Of a stretch of 64,000 nt of DNA, positions 1 through 8,409 are shown piece by piece. A program made the position numbers and the translations under genes. Under the pieces are notes generated by a model. It had not been told where the DNA came from, did not search any database, and saw only the letters and a list, made by a program, of their open reading frames with translations. The stretch is from NCBI GenBank assembly GCA_009859145.1, contig VRVR01000021.1, positions 257,507-321,506 on the forward strand, in the 5' to 3' direction. The number at the start of each line of letters is the position of its first letter. Positions within the stretch are counted from its first letter, which is position 1. The DNA comes from Andalucia godoyi. Taxonomy: Eukaryota; Discoba; Jakobea; Jakobida; Andaluciidae.

Positions 1-284
1 GACTGGCACACCTGAATTCTCCGTTGCCCGCCGCTGGCCAGAAAACATGAATCACGACTGGTCATCGGGCAGGATCATCGAAATCAACATATCCCTCAAT
101 CGATTCAACATTCAAAAATGAACGTTGGAGGAAACAGAATGTAATCGGCGAACGACATCGCGCCTGACGACGCTTTTACCTTTGCTCCTTCTTGTTCTCT
201 GACTTGAAAGCGCATTCCGAACGCGCAATCGATCACATCTTCGTGATTTAAAATATCTTGCTCAGCAAGAACAGAAGATAGTAG
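1..284. other. Left-edge stretch without a recognisable gene
   Basis: No convincing coding frame. Positions about 49-85 (ACATGAATCA followed by TCATCG) weakly resemble the first 30 bases of the dispersed repeat seen at 11804 and 60350. The body of the repeat does not follow, so this may be a decayed copy or chance. Confidence 0.4.
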
Positions 285-365
285 AAAGAAAAGAAAAGTG
301 GACTTGACTGCGGTAAGGAAATCGTACTGTTTGACGTTCAATGTTGACACAGAAAGCTGTCAGCT
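285..365 (+). repeat. Leader fragment of the dispersed repeat, upstream of PEX2
   Basis: A purine-rich stretch is followed by GACTTGACTGCG and GTAAGG (301-318). It continues into sequence closely matching 12193-12246 downstream of the same motif: ATCGTA, then a TTCAA-GTTGA element, then CAGAAAGCTGT. The same motif occurs at 12181 and 60735, each time ahead of a different gene. I read it as a transcribed noncoding first exon ending in a 5' splice donor. Confidence 0.6.
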
Positions 366-559
366 GTACGACACCATCCATCCAGTCGACTGTCTAAATG
401 TAAATAATGCAAAGATATGTTCCGTCTTATCACGTGACGCGCGACCCAAACGAAGGTATGGTTGTCTTTTTGTGTGTGTTGGTTTGAACAGTCTCGTGTC
501 AAGCAGCATATTTGCATCGTCATCTTCCAAATGCCTGCATACAGGTAAGAAGCTTGCAG
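313..559 (+). other. Putative 5'-leader intron of PEX2
   Basis: The donor is CG|GTAAGG at 313. Candidate acceptors are CATACAG ending at 544 and CTTGCAG ending at 559, just before the ATG at 562. The region between is in frame with PEX2 in part, but the only start there would be GTG. The intron explains why the shared leader motif sits about 250 bases from the start codon. It is inferred, with no transcript evidence. Confidence 0.45.
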
Positions 560-561
560 TT

Positions 562-1551
562 ATGGAAACCGAGTCTCTTTTGCAACAACAGTCCTCTTCA
601 CCTGCTCCTGGGTCGCCGCCGCAGCGTCGTGCAATGTCCGGGCGGTCGCAAGAGAGTGGGCCAGTGCGGATTCCACGGGCACTTGGTGCTTCACAGCTGG
701 ACTCGCTCATTCTGCAAGCGGATGTTGAGAGCATGCTTCGGATGCAGTGGAAACGCATATTTGCGCTTGCAAGCCCCGTCTTTCGAGATGATTTCCAAGC
801 AGATCTCGAGGCTCTCTTTTCTCTGTTTTTGTTTCGGTATACATTGTGGACTAACTACCAGACGTATTCAGACAAGCTGCTCGATATTTCGTACCGCATT
901 GCAAACAAGGAAAAGATGACGCTTGCGAATCCGTCTCGACTCCGTCTTTTATGCTATGCCGTTGTAACAGTCGGAATTCCGTATTGCTATCAGAAGTTCG
1001 TTTCACTGCAGTTCACGAATGCAAAGATCATTGAGCGCGCCCATCTTCTTCTGGAGATTCTGAACCGATATCTGTTTTTGTGGACTGGCGAGTTCCGTAC
1101 CGTTGCCGACCGTGTCTGCCAAATGCGACTCTTGCCTGTACGCACTGCAACCCCGCGCATCCCTTACTACGACTTCCTGCATCGCCAGCTTGTCTGGAAA
1201 ACATTTTCCGAGTTTGCGTTGTTTGTCTATCCGCTAATTAAGTCCCGCATCTGCAGAGTACGAACCATGCTGCTGCGAACCGTGTTTCGGACGCTTCGAT
1301 CGCCGAAACATGACCGTGGCCAACGACTGTCTTCACAGGATACCCTGGCGCCCACCACTGGTGCGTCGACCATTCCGCGACAGTGCCATGCGTGTGAAGC
1401 AAGTCCCACAAAGTTTCCGTGTGCAGCTTCTTGTGGCCACGTCTTTTGCTACATGTGCATTGCAGGCTCTGTCGAGGCAAATCCGGACGCTGCGTGCCCT
1501 GTGTGCTATGCGCAGTGCTCGCCTATTCGCCTGTTGTTTCCCGCTCCTTGA
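562..1551 (+). CDS. PEX2: Peroxin-2, RING-type E3 ligase of peroxisomal import
   Basis: The 329-residue protein has the PEX2/PEX12 N-terminal fold (QLDSLILQADVESML near residue 42, then hydrophobic helices). It ends in a RING finger with the C-x2-C, C-x-H-x2-C-x2-C and C-x2-C pattern (residues about 279-322). PEX2 acts with PEX10 and PEX12 in the peroxisomal membrane to ubiquitinate the import receptor PEX5. Length matches the family (about 300-330). I chose the ATG at 562 because homology begins soon after it and the frame upstream opens only with GTG inside a likely leader intron. PEX10 and PEX12 are alternatives, but the QLD opening fits PEX2 best. Confidence 0.85.
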   Translation: METESLLQQQSSSPAPGSPPQRRAMSGRSQESGPVRIPRALGASQLDSLILQADVESMLRMQWKRIFALASPVFRDDFQADLEALFSLFLFRYTLWTNYQTYSDKLLDISYRIANKEKMTLANPSRLRLLCYAVVTVGIPYCYQKFVSLQFTNAKIIERAHLLLEILNRYLFLWTGEFRTVADRVCQMRLLPVRTATPRIPYYDFLHRQLVWKTFSEFALFVYPLIKSRICRVRTMLLRTVFRTLRSPKHDRGQRLSSQDTLAPTTGASTIPRQCHACEASPTKFPCAASCGHVFCYMCIAGSVEANPDAACPVCYAQCSPIRLLFPAP

Positions 1552-1574
1552 CGCCGCCCCCGTCGTCGCAACCA

Positions 1575-1700
1575 CGAGTTTCTTGGTTCTCGGTGTCTTC
1601 GGGCATGGCCGGTTTTGAGTTTGTTGGGAAGATCCCTCTTTGGAGCCATGAGATGTTTTGTCTTTGTCTTTGACGAGGTGGTTGCTGCTTGAAGGTTTGA
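1575..1700 (+). repeat. Truncated internal copy of the dispersed repeat
   Basis: Begins about 25 bases after the PEX2 stop. From TTTCTTGGTTCTCGG through ATGGCCGG, TTGGGAAG and GGAGCCATGAGATG to the GCTTGAAGG segment it matches the central part of the copies at 11996-12112 and 60533-60655. It lacks both the 5' third and the GACTTGACT leader. It lies upstream of the gene starting at 1955, in the same orientation. Confidence 0.75.
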
Positions 1701-1866
1701 TTATGAAAAAATCAAACATGTTGTTAAGCTGCCAGCCGTGTTCTTGGGCAGCATATCGGATGCTTGTTCGAGACCTGTCGACTGCGGAATGGCTGCACAA
1801 CCAAACACGAAACTTTTAGAAAAGCGCCAACATAAACAAATCAAATCCAACATGCCAATCTTCATG

Positions 1867-1906
1867 GTAGTAGTAGACGTAGTAGTAGACGTAGTAGTAG
1901 ACGTAG
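1867..1906 (+). repeat. 12-base tandem repeat (GTAGTAGTAGAC)
   Basis: Slightly more than three copies of a GTAGTAGTAGAC unit, about 50 bases upstream of the start codon at 1955, so probably in the 5' leader. Confidence 0.9.
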
Positions 1907-1954
1907 TGACTCTGTGGGATAGATCAGTCAGAGCGGATAAGGACCAAAGAGACG

Positions 1955-4900
1955 ATGGATGCGTCAACGGTCGACGAACATCAAGAAGAAGATGCAGCAA
2001 TTGGGATTTACAAAACATACGTTGCTAAACACGGATTATTTCGGGTTTTCCGCTCCACGTTTCAAGAATTCAACCGCATTGTTGCGCTTGTTCTTCCTGA
2101 AAACCCATACAGTGTCATTCTTGGAATCCTTTCGTCACAAGAAGTCGGAAATTTAGTATCGAATGCCTCTGCGCCACAGCCTGCTGCGCTAGGAGATATG
2201 AAAATCGATGTCGTTCTGTTGAATGGTAAGACTCTTCCGTATCCGCTATGCAGAATGCCCAGTGAAAAGAACCCGATCACAGGGCTTCGCCACTTGTTGG
2301 GGCACGTGCATCCATTGTACATCCACGCTCTACGATGCATCATCGCGGCGTTTCAAATTCCCGACATAGAAGAGTGCGCCATGACATCACCGGCGACGGC
2401 ATCCGCAACGGCAACTGCTGCAAGTGGAGCGAAGACGTCGGAATCATCGAGGATGCACGTGGAGTCTGCAACGGCCGTTGTGATCCCGACAGTGTTGTTT
2501 CCAAACATCATCAAGAACCTTGCGTGCCCTTTGTGTGTCCGAGAGCACGTACTGATTACGTGCACGGGAATGGAACACGGTTCGCAGGTGCTCGCGAGAC
2601 TTGTGTACTCGCAAGTCCGTGCGATCATGGGAAACAACCCCATGCGATGTTCTCTCCAGCGGGCTGTCCTCCAGTTTCCCCATCTTCTGGACGCCGAGGA
2701 CCAGGAAATCCCAATGGATGTGCTCGCCGCAGCCCCGCAACAAAAGGATGAATCGGTCCGAAGGCTAACGGATATCCTCGGCGGTGTTCTTGAAAAGTGC
2801 CCCGACATCAAATTCGAATTCTTCCTTGACACGGCAACAGTTTCTCCGCAGCAAGACTTGCGCTTCCCGTCTGCAGAGTTTTCGAGGTTCACGGACCATC
2901 GGCTCGTGTTGGTTTGCAAGACGTTGTCGGTTTCCCTCAAAATGCAGTCGGACAGCCGAGTTGTCTCCATCAGTCACTTCACTGGCTTTCCAATGCGACT
3001 GTTATTGGAGGGAGTGTTTCTGGACACGGACTCGGCTGCTCGCTACATCTCGTGGTTCGATCTGGGCTCTCAGCCAATGGAAAAGAGCATTTTGCGCATG
3101 AAGGTGTCCTATGCGACATCGTTCAAGAAAACAAACACTGTCGGAAAGTCGTTTTCTGCTGCCGTGGATGCCCTGCTCCCATATCTTTTGCTACAATTGA
3201 CAGATTCGGATGCCGATGGACCAATCCTTGATGAGCTTCAAAGCCTCCTTGGATCACAGTTTGTTGAAACTTGTCAGCAGGTCCAGGGTTCTTGCTGCGC
3301 ACTCTTGGCAAATGAATCGCTGTGGGGTACTTGCATGCCGTCACAAATCGTTCGGTCGTTGCGATTGCTTGTCAAGTCCATCGCCCTCTCGGATGCCCTC
3401 TGTCAAGCTCCGTTTCTTGAGGCCTGCATTCGCGTGGTTGAGAAGGTTGACGGGCAAAAAATGGCGAACAAGACACCGGCTGTGAATATGTTGAAGCGTC
3501 TCGACGATCTTGTGCTCGCCTTACTCAATTCATCGCTGTTCCTGCTGTTCAACGCAAAGCATTTGCATGTTGGTTTGTGGGTCGAGAATCAGTTCCAAAT
3601 GAAACAGTTTTTCCATTATCCAAGTCTTGCCGAGACGAAAGACACGGACCAAGTGCTTTCGACGTATGTTCCTTATGAAGTCCGACGGTTTCAACGGTTT
3701 CTGCTGGTGCCAGACGGCGTGGTTACTGAATCTGTACTTGCTCAGTACTACGTCGATTCGCAATTGGATTCTTTCCTGCAGGATTGCTTCCAGGCCTGCT
3801 TTCGATCAGATCCATTGACGCCGTATCCGTTGATGTTGATTGTCGATTTAGCGAAACAGCGGTACATGTCCTATCGCTTGTCTCTCTTCCTGGAGGCTGT
3901 GGAATCGAACAGGAGCCTGAGTATTTCCTTCTCGTCTGACCCGCAAGATGTGGTTTCGGCAAGCACGACGTCGTCGTTATCAAACGGGGTTGTTTCCTTT
4001 TACGGTTCCAAGATCGCATTGGCGATGTTTGCAGCAATTGAGCAGCCAGTGTTTCGCGAACTGGCGTTTCAAATCTTGTCTGTCGTCGTGGAGAAATCTG
4101 TCCCGCCTTTTGGGTTTGAAGGGCCCACGTTGGCCATTATGGGAGGCTCGTACAAGGTCGATTCTTGCATGGCACTGCGACTCCCGTGTGTCAATGTGGA
4201 CGGAAGCTCAATGACAAGCAGCTGCTGCAGCTTCGTGGTGGAAGAACTGTACATCGTTGAGGGCCCTGACACGCACGACGGATTGCTGTACGCTATTGAA
4301 GTGTTTCTTACACGAATTGTAGACGCTCTGAATCGCGTTGGAACTGCCACGATTGATGCTCAGCAAACGGCGCAGTTTTATCCGCTATTTGTTTCCATCG
4401 GTGCACAAGCCAGAGTTCCGGTGTACGAACTGCTCTCTGATTTAAATGGTGCGATGCAGAAAATTTCAACGCACCTGTGGGCCGGTGATGCCTCTGATGT
4501 GTGCGTTGAGGGCGCTGTTGGGTACCCGTCAGATTTACGGGGCTCTCTTGTACGTGGTCCGGTTTGCATTCGATGGGCAAAGTATGTGAAATTTGCATTC
4601 CGATCAAGCAGCACTCGAGTGCGACGTGATTTTTCCAGGTTTGGCGTCGACCGATTGGACAGTTGCCTGTTCTTTTCAAAGTCCGACTGCTCGACGTTTG
4701 AAAAGATCTGTCCTCGTCCTCCCATGCCGTCAGCCATCCAGCATGCTTCCCTTCTTGAACTTGCATCACAGGATCTGATAGCAGTTTGGCGTCGCAGTTT
4801 TGAGGAGGGGCAGTGCTACGCTTTCATGTCCTTGTCAAGCCTGGTGTGGCTGCAGTCTGTGAAAGGTGCTCTGTCGTTCCCGGAACCGTCCAATCTCAAG

Positions 4901-5404
4901 CATTGGCTGAAAGAGAACCACCATCGTCTTCAGAATGGCATCAATTTGGACCAGGACCGGGCCCGCGAGGAAACAGAAACAGAAATGTCCTTTGGGAAAT
5001 CCATCTTTTACGACACCTCGCGCTTGTCGTTCTGTATTTCCAATTGGACGACAGCATGCGCTCCGTTCCTGAGCTTCCTGGAAATGCTCGAAACCGCATT
5101 ACCGCTGCCCGATTTTCTAGAGGCCTCTTGCACTGCGCAATTTTTCGACTTGAAATCAAGATCCCGTGTGCTGCTGGAAAATCGACAATGGTACAACTGC
5201 TTCTTCTATGAAGACTTGATCGCGGCACATCGCGTGTTTTCCAGCATGGATCCCTCTATGTTTTTCAGTGATTCCATGGCAACCTTCCGGCGTCAGTTTG
5301 CCTCGTATATACGACTCTCTGTACAAAATGCGGCCACCACCGTTTTCCGTCAGCTGTCGAAATCAGAAGCGCAAGCTCGGCAGCTTCTGTCGCTGGTTGA
5401 ATAG
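1955..5404 (+). CDS. Large uncharacterised protein (1149 aa)
   Basis: One uninterrupted frame from an ATG in a purine-rich context. The protein is rich in helix-forming and hydrophobic stretches. There is an Ala/Ser/Thr-rich insert at residues about 145-170 and a possible CPLC cysteine pair near residue 190. I saw no signal peptide, clear membrane span or repeat. The composition (long helical blocks, many Leu/Phe) suggests a scaffold or trafficking-complex subunit, but I compared it from memory with WASH-complex and CYFIP-type proteins and found no match. It is convergent with the ABC transporter gene, leaving only 87 bases between stop codons. Function unknown; that it is a real gene is well supported by length. 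Confidence 0.85.
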   Translation: MDASTVDEHQEEDAAIGIYKTYVAKHGLFRVFRSTFQEFNRIVALVLPENPYSVILGILSSQEVGNLVSNASAPQPAALGDMKIDVVLLNGKTLPYPLCRMPSEKNPITGLRHLLGHVHPLYIHALRCIIAAFQIPDIEECAMTSPATASATATAASGAKTSESSRMHVESATAVVIPTVLFPNIIKNLACPLCVREHVLITCTGMEHGSQVLARLVYSQVRAIMGNNPMRCSLQRAVLQFPHLLDAEDQEIPMDVLAAAPQQKDESVRRLTDILGGVLEKCPDIKFEFFLDTATVSPQQDLRFPSAEFSRFTDHRLVLVCKTLSVSLKMQSDSRVVSISHFTGFPMRLLLEGVFLDTDSAARYISWFDLGSQPMEKSILRMKVSYATSFKKTNTVGKSFSAAVDALLPYLLLQLTDSDADGPILDELQSLLGSQFVETCQQVQGSCCALLANESLWGTCMPSQIVRSLRLLVKSIALSDALCQAPFLEACIRVVEKVDGQKMANKTPAVNMLKRLDDLVLALLNSSLFLLFNAKHLHVGLWVENQFQMKQFFHYPSLAETKDTDQVLSTYVPYEVRRFQRFLLVPDGVVTESVLAQYYVDSQLDSFLQDCFQACFRSDPLTPYPLMLIVDLAKQRYMSYRLSLFLEAVESNRSLSISFSSDPQDVVSASTTSSLSNGVVSFYGSKIALAMFAAIEQPVFRELAFQILSVVVEKSVPPFGFEGPTLAIMGGSYKVDSCMALRLPCVNVDGSSMTSSCCSFVVEELYIVEGPDTHDGLLYAIEVFLTRIVDALNRVGTATIDAQQTAQFYPLFVSIGAQARVPVYELLSDLNGAMQKISTHLWAGDASDVCVEGAVGYPSDLRGSLVRGPVCIRWAKYVKFAFRSSSTRVRRDFSRFGVDRLDSCLFFSKSDCSTFEKICPRPPMPSAIQHASLLELASQDLIAVWRRSFEEGQCYAFMSLSSLVWLQSVKGALSFPEPSNLKHWLKENHHRLQNGINLDQDRAREETETEMSFGKSIFYDTSRLSFCISNWTTACAPFLSFLEMLETALPLPDFLEASCTAQFFDLKSRSRVLLENRQWYNCFFYEDLIAAHRVFSSMDPSMFFSDSMATFRRQFASYIRLSVQNAATTVFRQLSKSEAQARQLLSLVE

Positions 5405-5491
5405 CAAGTGCTGCTTTCATCCTTCTTTAATCAAAAAAGGAAAAGAAAGAAGATGGAAAAAAATTAGCGATAAAATCTCCCCCCGCAGGCT

Positions 5492-7519
5492 TCACACACG
5501 ATTGTCTGCGCAAGAGACTGGGCTGGCCGACACCGAAACTGCATCCAATGGCTCCAATTGCCTGACGGTGTGCCGTATGGTCTGTTTCTCGACGAGGTTT
5601 CGATAGATTCCGTGGGCATTTTGCATCAGACTGTCATGAGTTCCTTCTTCAGCGATCATGCCCTTATCAAGCACAATCACGCGGTCAGCCATTTGCACGG
5701 TCGACAGTCGGTGAGCTACCATGATGACTGTTCTGCCCTTTGTGACTTGCGACATGGCTTCTTGGAAAGCATGCTCAGCCTCTGCATCCAACGAGGATGT
5801 TGCCTCGTCAAGCAGAATGACGTCTGGATTTCGCAAGATGAGACGCGCAATGGCGATGCGCTGTTTCTGACCGCCACTGAGCTGCACTCCTCGGGGACCG
5901 ACAACCGTATTGTATTGATCCGGTAGGGATATGACAAAATCATGAAGTTGCGCAATCTTGGCGGCTTGCACAACGGCCTCTTCTACTTGTCCTGAAGCGG
6001 CGGAAGACGACAAGGCACAGCGAATATTGTCTGCGATTGTTCCACTGAGAATTGTTGAATCTTGACTGACAATCCCGATTCGAGACCGGATGGTCTTTTC
6101 TTCGATGGTGGCAATATTTCGTCCATCAAGAAGGATGCAGCCTGAAGAAGGGTTGTACAGACGCAATAGCAAATGTAAAATTGTGGATTTTCCTCCGCCG
6201 GAAGCCCCCACCAACGCAACCACTTCGCCCTTTCGGATCTCGAGCGACACGTCTTGCAGAACAGGAACATTGGGCCTCGAAGGATACGCAAACCGCACGC
6301 TCAACATTTCGATTTGTGGCGCTGCTCGATCCTCAGAGGTGCTGGACCGCGGAGAAGAAAGCCGGGCGGCGGCGGTGGTGGTGGTGGTGGAGGGACCTTC
6401 CAGCAAAAAATTTCCAGCCTCCGCATCGCAGGCTGCAGACCTGACGCGGGGCTCCTTGTCTTGCTGCCGCGCGTTCTGCGTCTGCGAATCGAGCACAATA
6501 TCCATCATGTCCTCGGCTCCTCCAACATTCCGCATGAAGTCTCCGGCTTGGTGGGACAATGCACCCAAAGCGTGCGCGATCAGCACAGCGTACAACACAA
6601 ACGACGTCAAGTCTCCCACAGACAAGTTTCCGTCTCTCAACAGTTTGGCGCCGTACCAAAAGACGAGAACTATCGACATGTAGGACAGCCACTCTGCGCC
6701 GCCCTGGAACGTTCCCACTGCCACTGCCATCTTTTTCCCCCACAAATAAGACACCCCAGTGGCCACATCACACCGGTCCTGTGCAAGCTTTTCTAAACTA
6801 AACGCTTTCAGAAACCGAACGTTTGAAAGGCTCTCTTCGGCGTAAAAGTTTGCCGAGGCGACGCTGGACTGGTAGGATCTGGATAACTTGCGAACAACCA
6901 TGGAGTACACGATGCCTGCAAGTGCCAGCACCGGAAACACCGAGCTCATCACGAGTGCGAGTGTCCAACTAATGTAGAGCAAAATGCAGATTCCTCCAAC
7001 AGCCTGGATAGCAAAGCGGACTGCCATTGGCAAGTGCAGCGATGTTGCAGCTCTGAGCAACGCGGTGTCGACGGAAACCATCGAAGAAAGCCCGCCGGCG
7101 TTCGGATGCGTGTCAAAGTACGACACAGGCTTACTCAGGAATGACGATATGAGAAGTGACCGCACATGTGCCGTCGTCCGCTCTCCTGCGTACGCGAAGA
7201 GGAACCCTCGCACAGCCGTGCAGACAGCTCCGACTGACAGCACAATGGCCAGAATTCCAGCTCGCGCTCCAAGCTCGCTTTCTGATTTCGCATCGATGAG
7301 AATCCCGACACTCAAGGGCACATACAGATTCACTGCGACGGACAGCAGGAGTGCGAAAAGCCCCATCAGCAGAAGATGCCACTCAGGTCTGCAAAGGAGC
7401 ATGCATCGCTTGAAAAGGGAAAACGACGACTTCACTCGAGATTTGATGGCAGGATCCGAGCCAGTGTCGGCCGATGCAGAAGACGATGGCAGACTGCGCG
7501 GATAATATAGTGCGCGCAT
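5492..7519 (-). CDS. ABCB-type half transporter (TMD-NBD)
   Basis: The 675-residue half transporter has an N-terminal transmembrane domain (residues about 45-330, roughly six hydrophobic helices) and one nucleotide-binding domain. The NBD shows Walker A GASGGGKST (about 438-446), signature LSGGQ (about 546), Walker B VILLDEATSSLD (about 565) and the H-loop AHR. A low-complexity linker with a short Thr/Ala run joins the two. It must dimerise to function. The closest family is ABCB half transporters (mitochondrial ABCB8/ABCB10-like, TAP-like or bacterial MsbA-like). No strong presequence is visible, so the membrane is undecided. ATP-binding residues look intact. Starts with ATG. Confidence 0.9.
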   Translation of the reverse strand: MRALYYPRSLPSSSASADTGSDPAIKSRVKSSFSLFKRCMLLCRPEWHLLLMGLFALLLSVAVNLYVPLSVGILIDAKSESELGARAGILAIVLSVGAVCTAVRGFLFAYAGERTTAHVRSLLISSFLSKPVSYFDTHPNAGGLSSMVSVDTALLRAATSLHLPMAVRFAIQAVGGICILLYISWTLALVMSSVFPVLALAGIVYSMVVRKLSRSYQSSVASANFYAEESLSNVRFLKAFSLEKLAQDRCDVATGVSYLWGKKMAVAVGTFQGGAEWLSYMSIVLVFWYGAKLLRDGNLSVGDLTSFVLYAVLIAHALGALSHQAGDFMRNVGGAEDMMDIVLDSQTQNARQQDKEPRVRSAACDAEAGNFLLEGPSTTTTTAAARLSSPRSSTSEDRAAPQIEMLSVRFAYPSRPNVPVLQDVSLEIRKGEVVALVGASGGGKSTILHLLLRLYNPSSGCILLDGRNIATIEEKTIRSRIGIVSQDSTILSGTIADNIRCALSSSAASGQVEEAVVQAAKIAQLHDFVISLPDQYNTVVGPRGVQLSGGQKQRIAIARLILRNPDVILLDEATSSLDAEAEHAFQEAMSQVTKGRTVIMVAHRLSTVQMADRVIVLDKGMIAEEGTHDSLMQNAHGIYRNLVEKQTIRHTVRQLEPLDAVSVSASPVSCADNRV

Positions 7520-7816
7520 TGTCCAACCTATCCCGGATGACGATTTTTAAATTCCAAAAAAAATTATATATATAAAAACAACGACGAACAATTCACAAAA
7601 GCCAAAAACAAACCTCCAATATATATATATATATATAGTGTGTGTGTGTATGTTATTAATTTTTTTATAAATCGATTACTAAACAATTAGAACAAAAAAA
7701 ATAGAGGTGGCGCCACCTGCGAGCTTTTTGCAAGCTCTTTGACCTGTGAAGTTGATTGATAATTGCGCAATGCTTTTTGTTCTGCGGGAAAAGCCCTACG
7801 CAGACGGATGTTCGAT
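7520..7816. other. AT-rich spacer with dinucleotide repeats
   Basis: Probable promoter region of the minus-strand transporter. A (TA)n tract runs into (TG)n at about 7618-7650. No coding frame or RNA gene seen before the 5S gene. Confidence 0.7.
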
Positions 7817-7934
7817 AGGTACGGCCATACTAGAGTGAAAATACCGCATCCCGTCCGATTTGCGAAGTCAAGTGCTCTCAGGCTGGAGTAGTACTGAGGT
7901 GGGTGACCACTCGGGAATTCCCAGTGCTGTACTT
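7817..7934 (+). rRNA. 5S ribosomal RNA
   Basis: About 118 nt of eukaryotic 5S. The 5' end GGTACGGCCATAC pairs with GCTGTACT at the 3' end to form helix I. The CCCGTCCGAT block and the GTAGTACTGAGGTGGGTGACCAC block match the conserved eukaryotic 5S core, including the internal Pol III control region. A run of T follows directly as terminator. It stands alone, apart from the large rRNA genes, as is common for dispersed 5S genes. End points are good to a base or two. Confidence 0.93.
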
Positions 7935-8056
7935 TTTGCGACTTTTTTGCTCTCTCTCTTTAATCATTATCTTTTTTATATTTTGATGTTTTGAATTTTA
8001 TTTTCTGGTTTTTCCCTCCGTTTCACCAAAAAATGAAAGGAAGAGGGGGGTTTTAT

Positions 8057-8063
8057 AAAAAAA
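8057..8063 (-). terminator. Pol III terminator of tRNA-Ala(GGC)
   Basis: Seven A on the plus strand, i.e. seven T on the transcribed strand, beginning four bases past the tRNA 3' end. Confidence 0.75.
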
Positions 8064-8067
8064 TTTC

Positions 8068-8141
8068 TGGACGAGAGGGGAATCGAACCCCTGACCTCTC
8101 GCATGCCATGCGAGCGCTGCTACCAGCTGAGCTACACGCCC
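8068..8141 (-). tRNA. tRNA-Ala, anticodon GGC
   Basis: The 74-nt cloverleaf has an anticodon arm CTCGC-ATGGCAT-GCGAG, reading GGC. The T arm has TTCGATT between AGGGG and CCCCT. The G3-U70 pair that specifies alanine is present, and A is the discriminator. No CCA is encoded and there is no intron. The D arm carries one extra base and a C13-C22 mismatch, and acceptor pair 6-67 is T-T. The same T-T mismatch occurs in the second tRNA-Ala at 10848. Box A and box B sequences are recognisable. Confidence 0.9.
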
Positions 8142-8409
8142 AAGATTCGAAAACTTGCGACCAGCTTGCCTTGAGGCTGGACTGGCTGTGCCTAAATAAA
8201 TCGGACAACATCTTTGATTGGAAATTGGCATGTGATTTCCCCCGACCTTTCCGTTTCAAGAAGTCTTGAATCGATCAAGGATTCGCTGCAAAGAACGTTC
8301 TTTCATTCGAACAACACTGGATATTTTTTCTTTTTCTTAAATTCGTTGTTAGGTAGGTTTCATCATACTGCGCCAATTCCGCCGGTTGTTTACAGATCGT
8401 CAATTTTGG

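Noticed and set aside
298-561. 88-residue N-terminal extension of PEX2
   Set aside because: Needs a GTG start and reads through the shared leader motif and its splice donor; PEX2 homology starts after the ATG at 562.
8068-8141. tRNA-Met reading of the minus-strand tRNA (CAT in the loop region)
   Set aside because: Folding the arm as CTCGC/GCGAG centres GGC as anticodon, and the G3-U70 pair marks it as alanine.
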